64,000 nt of DNA, taken from the NCBI GenBank assembly GCA_023954075.1, contig JAMLIV010000006.1, positions 40,820-104,819 of the forward strand, read 5' to 3'. Shown here one piece after another: positions 50,501-63,254 of this stretch. Origin of the DNA: Lysobacteraceae bacterium. Lineage in GTDB: Bacteria > Pseudomonadota > Gammaproteobacteria > Xanthomonadales > Xanthomonadaceae. How positions within the stretch are numbered: position 1 is the first letter of the stretch; the number at the start of each line of letters is the position of its first letter. The translations under genes were made by a program, and so were the position numbers. The notes beneath the pieces are model-generated. The model had not been told where the DNA came from, made no database searches, and worked only from the letters and a program-made list of their open reading frames with translations.

Positions 50501-50702
50501 GCGCGCCGGCAACTGCTATGTGAACCGCAACATGATCGGCGCGGTGGTGGGCGTGCAGCCGTTCGGCGGCGAGGGGCTTTCGGGCACCGGACCCAAGGCC
50601 GGCGGACCGCACTACCTCGCGCGCTTCTGCACTGAGCGCACGCTGACGATCAATACGACGGCGGCGGGTGGCAATGCGTCGCTGCTGACGCTGGAGGATT
50701 GA
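47514..50702 (+). CDS. putA: Bifunctional proline dehydrogenase / P5C dehydrogenase
   Basis: 1062 residues oxidising proline to glutamate. PRODH barrel in about 130-470 (SISIKLSALHPRYE, IPVRLVKGAYWDSEVKRAQ, FASHNAQTI, YEFQRLHGMG), aldehyde dehydrogenase in about 540-1040 (SPWNFPLAIFTGQIAAAL, AETGGQN, catalytic Cys851 in SAGQRCSATR). The N-terminal ribbon-helix-helix repressor domain of E. coli PutA is absent, so regulation must come from elsewhere. GTG 47514 with GGAGAG upstream is the likely start; an ATG at 47475 overlaps a TAAAAT -10-like hexamer (47471-47476). Confidence 0.95.
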   Translation: MKPILSPELPRRDTPLAALTPLYAIDEGAHLAALLDKARVDAATQTAIQSTAERLVVRVREKAEDQGAIEAFMREYDLSSEEGVLLMCVAEALLRIPDQETADRLIRDKLGEANWETHLGRSDSVLVNASTWGLMLTGRLVALGDDTRRSFGEALRRLVGRAGEPMIRLAVRQAMRIMGHQFVMGRTIDEALKRSRRKDNVAYRHSYDMLGEAALTQADADRYFEAYRHAIEAIGSSGPNGSFVGTSVFAAPSISIKLSALHPRYEVAKRARVMAELAPRVLELARLARLKGIGYTIDAEEADRLELSLELIEKVYTDPSISGWEGLGLAVQAYQKRAPAAIDWLIALARRVGRRIPVRLVKGAYWDSEVKRAQVDGHVGYPVFTRKPNTDVSYLACARKMLGATDALYPMFASHNAQTIAAVNEYARLALGRSGGGEVCQYEFQRLHGMGQDLHDEVVSPNALDTPCRVYAPVGSHEDLLPYLVRRLLENGANSSFVNRITDPAVAPADLVADPVATVAGFDFKPHPHIPQPADLYGETRKNSMGVNLANDDDLARLAEQINAAVQPWAATPLVPGAQSSAPLQEVTNPADRREQVGTWQAADAATIERALANAVAAQPAWDAMPASSRAKILEHAADLLQARMPQFMALCTKEAGKTLADGVAEVREAVDFLRYYAQQARQMLAQGTTLPGPTGESNQLFLHGRGVFVCISPWNFPLAIFTGQIAAALVAGNAVIAKPAEQTNLVGYHMTRLLHEAGVPADVLQFVPGDGATVGAALTADARVAGVAFTGSTQTARAINRALAARDAAIGVLIAETGGQNAMIADSSSLPEQLVKDTISGAFGSAGQRCSATRILFVQRDIADRVIAMLAGAMAELKVGDPGLLSTDVGPVIDADALAMLTTHAERMDAEARPIAVVAPGEDTEHGSFFAPRAYEIDSLDRLQREIFGPVLHVIRYDAEKLDAVIDAINATGYGLTLGIHSRIDETVQKISSGVRAGNCYVNRNMIGAVVGVQPFGGEGLSGTGPKAGGPHYLARFCTERTLTINTTAAGGNASLLTLED

Positions 50703-50754
50703 GGGCGCTTCTGCGCGGGCGCGGGATTTCGTCCGCCTCGGCGGCGGCTTGCTG

Positions 50755-50804
50755 CCTGGCCAATCACCCGCCTTCACCCCCGGTGATACGGGTGATTGGC
50801 CAGG
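50755..50804. repeat. Perfect 16-bp inverted repeat at the putA/rlmH junction
   Basis: Arms 50755-50770 (CCTGGCCAATCACCCG) and 50789-50804 are exact reverse complements around an 18-bp loop. The right arm encodes residues LANHPY near the RlmH C-terminus; the left arm is intergenic. No T-run. May stop transcription between the convergent genes. Confidence 0.85.
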
Positions 50805-51244
50805 ATGCTCGCCGCGCGATAGAGCTGCTCCGCCACGATCAGCCGCACCAGCATGTGCGGCAACGTCGCGGGGCCCAGCGCCCAGGACTCCGCCGCGGCC
50901 GTCCGCACTTCGGGTGCGTGGCCATCGGGGCCACCGATCAGGAAGGCCAGGTCCTGTCCGCCCGCGCGCCAGTGTTCCAGCCGCGCGGCGAGGTCTTCGG
51001 AGGAATGCGGGCGGCCGCCGCCATCGAGCAGCACCACGCGCGCGCCCTTGGGCACCGCTGCCAGCACGCGCGCGCCTTCGTCCTGCATGGCGCGACGCGG
51101 GTCGCGGCCCTTGCCCCGCAGCCCCGGCGCGATTTCGACCAGATCCAGCGGCAGCCAGTGGGAGAGCCGCTTGCGGTATTCGGAGAATCCCTCGGTGACC
51201 CAGCCGGGCGCGCCCTCGCCGACCGCGATCAGGCGGGCCTTCAT
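50774..51244 (-). CDS. rlmH: 23S rRNA (pseudouridine1915-N3)-methyltransferase RlmH
   Basis: A 156-residue SPOUT methyltransferase: MKARLIAVGEGAPGWV, LLDGGGRPHSSEDLA, FLIGGPDGHAPEV (SAM knot) and the C-terminal EQLYRAASILANHPYHRG. Follows rsfS by 18 bp in the conserved rsfS-rlmH arrangement. Confidence 0.96.
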   Translation of the reverse strand: MKARLIAVGEGAPGWVTEGFSEYRKRLSHWLPLDLVEIAPGLRGKGRDPRRAMQDEGARVLAAVPKGARVVLLDGGGRPHSSEDLAARLEHWRAGGQDLAFLIGGPDGHAPEVRTAAAESWALGPATLPHMLVRLIVAEQLYRAASILANHPYHRG

Positions 51245-51262
51245 GTGCGCGCCGCGCGGCGC

Positions 51263-51658
51263 TCAGGCGGAGCTTGGCTGGGCATCGTCCTGCGCGGGTG
51301 TCTGGGAGCGCGCGCCGTCGCCCCAGAGCCGTTCGAGCATGTACAGCTCGCGCACCCGCGGCAGCATGACGTGGACCACGGCATCGCCCAGGTCCACCAG
51401 CACCCATTCGGCTTCGCGCTCGCCTTCCACCCCGATCGGTGCGAATCCAGCCTGTTTGGCGCGCCGCTGGACCTCCTCCGCGATCGACTTGACGTGGCGC
51501 GTGGAGGTGCCGGAAGCGACGACCATGAAGTCGGTGACACCGGTCTTGCCGCGCACGTCGATCTCGCGGATGTCGAGGGCCTTGAGGTCTTCCAGGGCGG
51601 CGCGGACCACGCGCAGCAGGGAATCGGGGAACGGCGATGCGGCGGTCTGTGCGGACAA
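51263..51658 (-). CDS. rsfS: Ribosome silencing factor RsfS
   Basis: A 131-residue RsfS/Iojap protein that binds L14 and blocks subunit joining in starvation. DIREIDVRGKTGVTDFMVVASGTSTRHVKSIA and WVLVDLGDAVVHVMLPRVRELYMLERLWGD outline the conserved fold. Lies between nadD and rlmH, the usual order. Confidence 0.96.
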   Translation of the reverse strand: MSAQTAASPFPDSLLRVVRAALEDLKALDIREIDVRGKTGVTDFMVVASGTSTRHVKSIAEEVQRRAKQAGFAPIGVEGEREAEWVLVDLGDAVVHVMLPRVRELYMLERLWGDGARSQTPAQDDAQPSSA

Positions 51659-51691
51659 ACGGCGAACCTTGGTCGGAAGGGACTGGGTCGA

Positions 51692-52348
51692 TTATACGCC
51701 GTCCGCCCGCGCTGCCGGATCGCGGTACAGCCGGTGCCGGCCGATGTAGCCGGCGACGGCCTCGGGCACCCACCGCTCCAGCGATTCGCCGGCCGCGCAG
51801 CGCGCCCGGATGATGCTGGAAGATTGCGGGTGCGGCGCGATCTGCAGCCGCAGCACCCGTCCGGACGGGGCCGCGCGCAGGTCGGCCGGGGCACTGGCCA
51901 GGCGTGACGCCACCGCATTGGCGACGGCGGCGGGCAGGCGGGGCGGCTGCGGGCGGCTGGCGACCACGATGTGGGCCAGTTCGAACAGCTCGGTCCAGCG
52001 CGCCCAGCCGGCAAGGCCGGCAAAGGCATCGTCCCCCAGGATCATCGCCAGAGGCGCGTCGATGCCGCGTTCGGCGCGCAGCTCGGTGAGGGTGTCGATG
52101 CTGTAGCTTGGGCCGCTGCGGCGCAGCTCACGCGCATCGACGGAAAGGTCCGCGATGCCCACCACCGCAAGCTCGCACATCGCCAGGCGAGCGGTGGCCG
52201 GGGCGCGGGCCGGGGCGCGGTGCGGCGGATCTCCGGTGGGAACCAGCGCGACGCTGGCGTCCAGCGCATCGCGCGCGGCCCGCGCCACGGCAAGGTGTCC
52301 GAGGTGGATCGGATCGAAGGCGCCGCCATAGATCGCGTGCAGGCGCAT
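51692..52348 (-). CDS. nadD: Nicotinate-nucleotide adenylyltransferase
   Basis: 218 residues. IYGGAFDPIHLGHLAVARAA carries the nucleotidyltransferase HIGH-type motif, PTGDPPHR the substrate loop, and SSSIIRARCAAGE the C-terminal phosphate-binding motif. Makes deamido-NAD. ATG 52348 is preferred; a TTG at 52354 is in frame. Follows holA by 9 bp. Confidence 0.96.
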   Translation of the reverse strand: MRLHAIYGGAFDPIHLGHLAVARAARDALDASVALVPTGDPPHRAPARAPATARLAMCELAVVGIADLSVDARELRRSGPSYSIDTLTELRAERGIDAPLAMILGDDAFAGLAGWARWTELFELAHIVVASRPQPPRLPAAVANAVASRLASAPADLRAAPSGRVLRLQIAPHPQSSSIIRARCAAGESLERWVPEAVAGYIGRHRLYRDPAARADGV

Positions 52349-52357
52349 GGCCAAAAC

Positions 52358-53377
52358 TCAGGCGGGCAGCGCGCCGGGGGCGGCGATGCCTGCGATCAGC
52401 CGTTCCATCTCGCGCCAGGGATCTCCCGTCTCGCGGCCTTTGGAGAGGCGATCCAGCCGCCCGCAGGCGGCCAGCAGGCGCGCGAAATCCGTGGCGCTGC
52501 CGCGCGCCAGCGCGCGCCGGAACGATTGTTCCTTGCTTTGCCACAGCCCGGCCGCCTGCATCGCGGCGGCCAGATTGCCGCCCCGCGCCTGCACGCCCGC
52601 GAGCCGCGCGAGGATGCCCACCTGCGAGGCGACCCAGGGCAGCAGCGCCGGCACCTGCACGCCTTCGCCCCGCAGGCCGTCGAGTATGCGCAGCGCGTGC
52701 GTGGCGTCACCTGCGAGGGCCGCCTCGGTCAGGCCGAACACATCATGACGGGCGCTGTCGGCCACCAGCGCGCGCAGCGCGGCGGCGTCGAAGCGGGCAC
52801 CCGGATGCAGCAGCGCAAGCTTGTCGATTTCCTGCGCGGCGGCAAGCAGGTTGCCTTCGACGCGCTCGGCCAGCAGCGCCACCGCACCCGCATCCGCGCC
52901 CAGGCCGCGCGCGGCCAGCCGCCGACCGATCCACGCCGGCAGATCGGCCGGCTTCACCGGCCACATCGGCACGAACCAACCGGCCTGGTCGATCGCCTTC
53001 ACCCAGGCGGTCTCGTGCGCTCGGCTCCACTGCGCGGCCTGGATCAGCAGCACCACGTCCGGCGCAGGCTGGCGTGCCATCGCGGCCAGCATCTCGCCGC
53101 CCTCCTTGCCCGGCCTGCCGGTGGGAAGGCGCAGTTCGATCAGACGTCGCGAGGCGAACAGCGACAGGCTCGCAAGCCCGCTGCCCAACTCGCTCCAGTC
53201 GAATCCCGCGTCCACGTCGAACACGGTGCGCTCGGCGTAACCGGCTTCCCGCGCGCGCCGGCGCACCGCGTCACCGGCCTCCAGCAGCAGCAGCGGCTCG
53301 CCGCTGGCAAGCAGCACCACGGGCGGCAGCGCGTCGCGCACCAGCCGCTGTTCGAGCTGTGCCGGGCTGAGCGTCAT
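52358..53377 (-). CDS. holA: DNA polymerase III subunit delta
   Basis: A 339-residue clamp-loader subunit. LEQRLVRDALPPVVLLASGEPLLLLEAG is the family N-terminus; the AAA+-like body includes SLFASRRLIELRLPTGRPGKEG, VEGNLLAAAQEIDKLALL and the C-terminal collar helices. ATG overlaps the lptE stop by 1 bp (TGATG). Confidence 0.94.
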   Translation of the reverse strand: MTLSPAQLEQRLVRDALPPVVLLASGEPLLLLEAGDAVRRRAREAGYAERTVFDVDAGFDWSELGSGLASLSLFASRRLIELRLPTGRPGKEGGEMLAAMARQPAPDVVLLIQAAQWSRAHETAWVKAIDQAGWFVPMWPVKPADLPAWIGRRLAARGLGADAGAVALLAERVEGNLLAAAQEIDKLALLHPGARFDAAALRALVADSARHDVFGLTEAALAGDATHALRILDGLRGEGVQVPALLPWVASQVGILARLAGVQARGGNLAAAMQAAGLWQSKEQSFRRALARGSATDFARLLAACGRLDRLSKGRETGDPWREMERLIAGIAAPGALPA

Positions 53378-53874
53378 CAGGGATCGGTGACGGCGGCGCG
53401 GATGCGCCGCAGGATCGCCTGGGTCATGTCGCGCTCGAGTTCGGTGCGCACGACCTCTTCCTCGCCCGGCGTACCCTGCGCGCGCAGGGTCTCGAACTGG
53501 TAGCTGCGCTCCAGCGCGATTTCCTGTTCCGGCACCACCACGCTGCCGGTGGCATCGGTCAGGGTCATCACCACCTCATAGCGCATGCTGTACTCCTGCA
53601 CGCGCCCGGTGCGCCCGACCGACAGCGGCATGCGCTTCATCTGGTTGCGGCTGATGCGCAGCAGCGCGGACCGCTCCTTGCCGGTCGGCTCCCGCGCGCC
53701 GGCGCGGGCCAGCGCCTGTTCGAGATTGCCCTGCAGCGGCGAGAAGGCATCGGCGACCTGCACCCGGATGTGCGCAAGCTCGGGCGGCAGGGTGATTTCC
53801 CCGCGCAGTTGGAAGCCGCAGCCGGCCAGGAACGCCACGGCCAGCAGCGCGGATAGACGCCACACGGTGCTCAT
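53377..53874 (-). CDS. lptE: LPS-assembly lipoprotein LptE
   Basis: A 165-residue outer-membrane lipoprotein that plugs LptD. Signal peptide and lipobox (LAVAFLAGCGFQLRG), then LPPELAHIRVQVADAFSPL and the beta-strand rich body with YSMRYEVVMTLTD. The start overlaps the upstream GST stop by 4 bp; the stop overlaps holA. Confidence 0.94.
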   Translation of the reverse strand: MSTVWRLSALLAVAFLAGCGFQLRGEITLPPELAHIRVQVADAFSPLQGNLEQALARAGAREPTGKERSALLRISRNQMKRMPLSVGRTGRVQEYSMRYEVVMTLTDATGSVVVPEQEIALERSYQFETLRAQGTPGEEEVVRTELERDMTQAILRRIRAAVTDP

Positions 53875-54512
53875 GGCGCGGCTCCGGCGAAGGCGTCGGT
53901 GGGCGCGACGAATCCCGGCAAGGCGCGGATGCGCTTCTGCCACGCTTCCACGGCCGGCGGCAGCGGCACGAACAGGCCCAGCGCCTTGGCGTAGGGCTGC
54001 CAGGCGAAGCAGGCGATGTCCGCGATCGTGGGTGCGTCGCCGACCAGGAAGTGGCGATCCGCCAGCGCCTGCGCCAGGCGCGAGAAATCCTCCACGGCGC
54101 GCGCCTGATACCAGCTCGCCACCGCCTCGGGGTGATGCCCGAAATGGCGTGCGGCGCAGGCGTGCGCCAGGTTGAGGCCGATGCGCTCGCACTCCCAGGC
54201 CAGCCATTCGCGCACCTTCAGCCGCTGGCTCTCGTCGCCCTCGTGCAGGGCGCTCTGGCGTCGCGCGAGGTATTCGAGGATGGCGTTGGACTGGCACAGC
54301 GCCAGGCCGTCGATCAGCAGCACCGGCACTTCGTCGAAGCGCGCCACCGCGCGGAACTCGGCCGGCCGCAGCGCGCGCGGCACGGAAAGATCCACAACCC
54401 GCAGCGCGTACTCCATGCCCAGCAGGCGCAGCGTCAGCACCACTTTGTACGAATAGCCCGACAGCGGCGCAGCGTAGAGCAGCGGCGTGTCGGTCTTGAG
54501 CGTGGGCATCAT
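53871..54512 (-). CDS. Glutathione S-transferase family protein
   Basis: 213 residues: thioredoxin-like N-terminal domain (LLYAAPLSGYSYKVVLTLRLLGMEY, VPVLLIDGLALCQSNAILEYLA with the GSH-binding Ser) and an all-helical C-terminal domain (FLVGDAPTIADIACFAWQPY). Substrate unknown. It is inserted between leuS and lptE, which are normally adjacent, and overlaps lptE by 4 bp. Starts at 54512 or 54509. Confidence 0.92.
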   Translation of the reverse strand: MMPTLKTDTPLLYAAPLSGYSYKVVLTLRLLGMEYALRVVDLSVPRALRPAEFRAVARFDEVPVLLIDGLALCQSNAILEYLARRQSALHEGDESQRLKVREWLAWECERIGLNLAHACAARHFGHHPEAVASWYQARAVEDFSRLAQALADRHFLVGDAPTIADIACFAWQPYAKALGLFVPLPPAVEAWQKRIRALPGFVAPTDAFAGAAP

Positions 54513-54536
54513 GCGCCTGCCTCCGATCCGTTGCGT

Positions 54537-57308
<2,772 letters not shown>

Positions 57309-57395
57309 TCAATCGGCACGCGCACGCCCGGCGCGCGGCAAGTGCTCCGGCGGGCCAGCCAAGCCGACGGAAAGTCCGCCGACCCGGCGATCCGG

Positions 57396-58079
57396 TCAGC
57401 TCCGCAGCCGCCTGGCCACGGCCGGACGCCAGAGCAACGCCATCACCATGCCCACCACGAAACCGGTCAGGTGCGCCCACCACGCCACGGCACCGAAGGC
57501 CGGGCCGACCCAGACGAAGCCGAGCTGCAGCAGCGCCCAGATCGCGATCAGCAGCGGTGCCGGGGTCCGCACGAACTCCAGGAACAGCCCGAGCGGCACC
57601 ACGAAACCGAGGTGGGCGCGCGGAAACAGCGCGAGGTAAGCACCGATCACGCCGGAAATCGCCCCGCTGGCACCGACGATGACCGCCGCGTGGGTGTGCT
57701 GGAGCGACCAGGCGGCAGCGAGGTTGGAAAGCGCGCCGCAGACCAGGAACAGCACCAGCAGCCGCCACGGCCCCAGCGCGCGCTCCGACGGCACGCCGAA
57801 GATCACCAGGAACAGCAGGTTTCCCACCAGGTGCAGCCAGTCGGCATGCACGAATACCGCGGAGAACAGGGTCAGCACGCGCCCGTCGCGCACCGTATCC
57901 CAGAACCCCCCGCCGGCGAACAGGGTTTCGGGCACCGTGCCCCAGCGCTGCAGGAATGGGCCGCGTGCGGCCGGCTCTCCCGTGGCAAGCCAGATCCAGA
58001 CCGTCATGCAGGCCACCACCAGGAGCGGCATCGCCCAAGGCGGGGCGGGGCGGCGGCGGGATGGAACGTGGATGAACAT
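57396..58079 (-). CDS. Rhomboid family intramembrane serine protease
   Basis: 227 residues with six or so membrane helices. HADWLHLVGNLLFL (helix 2 His/Asn), VGASGAISGVIGAYLALFP (nucleophile Ser in GASG) and AHLTGFVVGMVMALL (catalytic His) form the rhomboid Ser-His dyad, so it should be active. Substrates unknown. The 141-bp gap before leuS shows no further feature. Confidence 0.92.
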   Translation of the reverse strand: MFIHVPSRRRPAPPWAMPLLVVACMTVWIWLATGEPAARGPFLQRWGTVPETLFAGGGFWDTVRDGRVLTLFSAVFVHADWLHLVGNLLFLVIFGVPSERALGPWRLLVLFLVCGALSNLAAAWSLQHTHAAVIVGASGAISGVIGAYLALFPRAHLGFVVPLGLFLEFVRTPAPLLIAIWALLQLGFVWVGPAFGAVAWWAHLTGFVVGMVMALLWRPAVARRLRS

Positions 58080-58100
58080 CGCGAACCCCCGCCGCGCCGC

Positions 58101-58862
58101 TCAGGGCCGCAGCAGCAGGAAGCGGCGGCCGCGCCGATCGAGCGCCACGCCGTCGGGCCGGATCGTATCGACCACCAGCCCTTCGGCCACCGTATCGCCT
58201 TCACGCAGGCGGTGACCGTCGATCAGCACGAAGCGGGCCGCCGGATCCTCGTCGTAGACGTGCATCGATAGCCGCAGCGGCGGCAGGCCCTCGCGCTCGG
58301 CCGCGGAGAGCCAACCGAGGCCCGGAAGCACCTCGAGCGGCTCCGGCGGCGCGACCGGCGCGGGCGCGGGCGCGATGGGCACCGGATGCGACGACGCAAG
58401 TGCCGGGGCGGCGCTCGTCGGCTCATCGAGCGGCCCACTGCCCGCAGGCCGCGCCGCCGATTCGCGCTCGCGGCCGGAAAACTCGGGATCGCGCACTGCC
58501 GGGGCCGGTGCCAGCACCGGGTCCGGCGCGGGCAGCGGGCGCACGTCGGGAGCCCGCCGCCGCGCCGGCGCGCGGGTAGACGGCGGCGCGCTCGAGGGTG
58601 CGACGCTCGGACCTTCGACGGCCGGACCATCGGCCACGGCGGCCGCCGGCGCGGTTGGCACGGCGTCGGGCGTCCGACCAGCGAACCACCAGGCCGCCGC
58701 GCCAAGGGTGAGCAGCGCCAGGCCCAGGCCCAGCGCGAAACCGCCGATCCACGCCGGATATCTTGACGCCGCCACGCGCGGTGCCGGCGTCAAGATATCC
58801 GGCGCTTGTCCAAGGCGACGCTCGGCCTCGGACTTCTTCAGGGCTTCCAGAATCAATGACAT
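58101..58862 (-). CDS. gspB: Type II secretion assembly protein GspB
   Basis: 253 residues. The N-terminal MSLILEALKKSEAERRLGQ and single membrane helix (GGFALGLGLALLTLGAAAWW) followed by a Pro/Ala-rich periplasmic linker and a C-terminal domain (LRLSMHVYDEDPAARFVLI, DTIRPDGVALDRRG) are typical of GspB/ExeB, which with GspA helps assemble the secretin through peptidoglycan. Codons about 20-37 form a perfect inverted repeat. Confidence 0.9.
   Translation of the reverse strand: MSLILEALKKSEAERRLGQAPDILTPAPRVAASRYPAWIGGFALGLGLALLTLGAAAWWFAGRTPDAVPTAPAAAVADGPAVEGPSVAPSSAPPSTRAPARRRAPDVRPLPAPDPVLAPAPAVRDPEFSGRERESAARPAGSGPLDEPTSAAPALASSHPVPIAPAPAPVAPPEPLEVLPGLGWLSAAEREGLPPLRLSMHVYDEDPAARFVLIDGHRLREGDTVAEGLVVDTIRPDGVALDRRGRRFLLLRP
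58752..58804. repeat. Perfect 20-bp inverted repeat inside gspB
   Basis: Arms 58752-58771 and 58785-58804 are exact reverse complements (core GGATATCTTGACGCC) around a 13-bp loop. Located about 60-110 nt into the gspB message; would form a very stable hairpin. Confidence 0.9.
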
Positions 58863-58891
58863 GGCCGGCGTCCTCGCATGGCAGCCGCGTT

Positions 58892-60496
58892 TCAGCGCGT
58901 GCGCCGCAGGCGCGGGGCATCGCGGCCGATGCCGCTGACCGCCATCAGGGTTTCGGGGCCGACGATGCCGTCGGGCAAAAGGCCGGTGGCACCTTGCAGC
59001 GCCCGCACCCCGGCTTCGATGCGCGCATCGAACAGCGCCGGTCCATCGAGGTCCATCGTGACGAAGCCGCCCTCGACCAGCCGCTGCTGCAGCCATTCGA
59101 TCGCGGGACCGCTGTCGCCGCGCCGCAGGGTGGCACCGGACAGGAACGCAGGCGCGCGCCAGATGGCGTAGTACTCGCCCAGCCAGTAGGGATCCAGCTG
59201 CTCGCGCGGGATGTCATGGGTTTCCCCGCCCAGGGCCAGGCGCACCTGCTTTTCACCCACGCCCAGCAGCACGGCCCAGACATCCTGCGCATCGACATTG
59301 AGCCGCAGCACCACCGGCCGCCCCAGCGCGGTGAGCTTGGCGAGGCTGCCGCTGCCGCGCAGGCAGTGGATGCCGGGTGCCAGCGTCGCCGGGCAGCGCA
59401 TGGCCGTCGCCACGCCCACGTCCGCGGCACGCAGCTTCCACTGGGCCAGAAGGCGGGTGAAGGCGACTTCGCGGGTGGCATCGGCACGCGCCACAAGCTC
59501 GCCCACAGGCACGTCAGGCAGCGCCCGTCCCTCGCTCCCGGACGGCTCCGCGGACTCTGCCACCACCGGCACCGGATCCTCGGGCGAGCGCACCGGCCAA
59601 GCCCACAACGCCGCCACCAGCGCCGCCAGCAGCACCACGGCCACAAGCCAGCCAAGCCGGCGCACGCGCCAGCGCCGCAGCGGCGAGGCCAGCACCTCGC
59701 CGGCGGCGCGATCGACCAGCGAATCGCCCACCTGTGTCTGCTCGCGCGCGTAGCCGGCCATCAGTGCGCGATCGGCGATGGTGTTGATCAGCCGCGGTAC
59801 GCCGCCGGAATGGCGGTGCAGGCGGCGCACCGCCAGCCGCGTGAAGGGAAAGCGCGTGCTGCCCGCCACCGCCAGCCGATGCCGCAGGTAGGCATCGGTT
59901 TCGCCCTCGTCCAGCGGCTGCAGGTGGTAGCGCGCGGTGATGCGCTGGGAAAGCTGACGCAGCTCGGGCTGGGCCACGATCTGGCGCAGCTCCGGCTGGC
60001 CCAGCAGGATGATCTGCAGGAGCTTCTGGGTGGCGGTTTCCAGATTGGTGAGCAGGCGAATCTGCTCCAGCGCCTCGTTCGACAGGTTCTGCGCCTCGTC
60101 GACGATCAGTACCACCCGCAGGCCCTTGGCGTAGGCGTCGATCAGGAAGGCGTTGAGCGCATCGACCAGGCCCTTGAGCGACTCGCGCCGCCCGGAAATG
60201 TCGATCTTCAGCTCCTCGGCGATACTCTGCAAAAGCTCCAGCGGGGTCAGCCGCGGATTGAGCACCAGCGCCACCCGCACGTTGTCGGGCAGCTGCTCCA
60301 GCAGGAGGCGGCAGAGCGTGGTCTTGCCGGTGCCCACTTCGCCGGTCAGCTGCACGAAGCCGCCGCCGCCGCCCTGGCCGATGCCATAGAGGAGGTGCGC
60401 CAGCGCATCGCGATGGCGTTCGCTAAGGAAAACGAAGCGCGGATCCGGCGTTATCGAAAAAGGCGCTTCGCGCAGGCCGTAGAAATCGAGGTACAT
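58892..60496 (-). CDS. gspA: Type II secretion ATPase GspA (ExeA-like)
   Basis: 534 residues. MYLDFYGLREAPFSITPDP is the family start; AAA+ ATPase with Walker A LTGEVGTGKTTLCRLL and Walker B VVLIVDEAQNLS; a membrane helix near 285-305; and a C-terminal peptidoglycan-binding domain (GPAIEWLQQRLVEGGF, FDARIEAGVRALQGATGL). Works with GspB. The gsp structural genes are not in this window. Confidence 0.93.
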   Translation of the reverse strand: MYLDFYGLREAPFSITPDPRFVFLSERHRDALAHLLYGIGQGGGGGFVQLTGEVGTGKTTLCRLLLEQLPDNVRVALVLNPRLTPLELLQSIAEELKIDISGRRESLKGLVDALNAFLIDAYAKGLRVVLIVDEAQNLSNEALEQIRLLTNLETATQKLLQIILLGQPELRQIVAQPELRQLSQRITARYHLQPLDEGETDAYLRHRLAVAGSTRFPFTRLAVRRLHRHSGGVPRLINTIADRALMAGYAREQTQVGDSLVDRAAGEVLASPLRRWRVRRLGWLVAVVLLAALVAALWAWPVRSPEDPVPVVAESAEPSGSEGRALPDVPVGELVARADATREVAFTRLLAQWKLRAADVGVATAMRCPATLAPGIHCLRGSGSLAKLTALGRPVVLRLNVDAQDVWAVLLGVGEKQVRLALGGETHDIPREQLDPYWLGEYYAIWRAPAFLSGATLRRGDSGPAIEWLQQRLVEGGFVTMDLDGPALFDARIEAGVRALQGATGLLPDGIVGPETLMAVSGIGRDAPRLRRTR

Positions 60497-60593
60497 GCGC
60501 TCCACAGGGCAGGCGGGACGTCCGTCGCGGTGAGGCGCACGGGAAGGCACTGTAGCCAGCGTCGGGGGAAACTCGCGTTAGGAATCGGTTAAA

Positions 60594-61235
60594 TCAACCG
60601 TCGGGACGCGTCGGGGGCAAGGGCAGCTGCGGCTGCTGCAGTTCGATGCGCCCCTCGCCGGCGACGATCTTCTTGAACTCCGGGCGCGACACCGAGACGT
60701 AGCGCTCGTTGCCGCCGATCTCCACCTGCGGCCCGTCGGTGACGGCGCGGCCCTGCTCGTCCACCCGCACCACCATCGTGGCCTTGCGGCCAGTGTGGCA
60801 GATGGTCTTGATCTCGGTGATCGAGTCGGCCCAGGCCAGGAGGTACTGGCTGCCCTCGAACAGCTCGCCGCGAAAATCGGTGCGCAGGCCGTAAGCCAGC
60901 ACCGGTACGTCCAGCCGATCCACGATCTCGGTGATCTGCCAGACCTGGGCGCGGGTGAGGAACTGGGCCTCGTCGACCAGCACGCAGTGCAGCCGCCCGT
61001 GGGCCGCGATATCGGTTTCGACCAGCGCATCGAGCACGTCGTCGCGCTCGAAGATGCGCCCGCGCGCCGACAGGCCGATGCGCGACGCCACCGTGCCCTC
61101 GCCGAAGCGGTTGTCCAGCCTGGGCGTGAGGATGAGCGTGCGCATCCCGCGCTCGTGATAGTTGTGCGCGCTTTGCAGCAGCGTGGTGGTCTTTCCGGCA
61201 TTCATCGCCGAATAGTAGAAATAGAGCTTGGCCAT
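60594..61235 (-). CDS. tdk: Thymidine kinase (type II)
   Basis: A 213-residue salvage kinase making dTMP from thymidine. Walker [17 protein letters not shown], the [14 protein letters not shown] catalytic/metal motif and SRPEF near the C-terminus are visible. The lasso region keeps only CHTGRKAT, so the Cys4 zinc site of many TK1 enzymes is incomplete. Confidence 0.95.
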   Translation of the reverse strand: MAKLYFYYSAMNAGKTTTLLQSAHNYHERGMRTLILTPRLDNRFGEGTVASRIGLSARGRIFERDDVLDALVETDIAAHGRLHCVLVDEAQFLTRAQVWQITEIVDRLDVPVLAYGLRTDFRGELFEGSQYLLAWADSITEIKTICHTGRKATMVVRVDEQGRAVTDGPQVEIGGNERYVSVSRPEFKKIVAGEGRIELQQPQLPLPPTRPDG

Positions 61236-61280
61236 GGAATCCTCGCGCGAGGACGCATCCTACCGCGATCCTCCGCGCGA

Positions 61281-63250
<1,970 letters not shown>

Positions 63251-63254
<4 letters not shown>

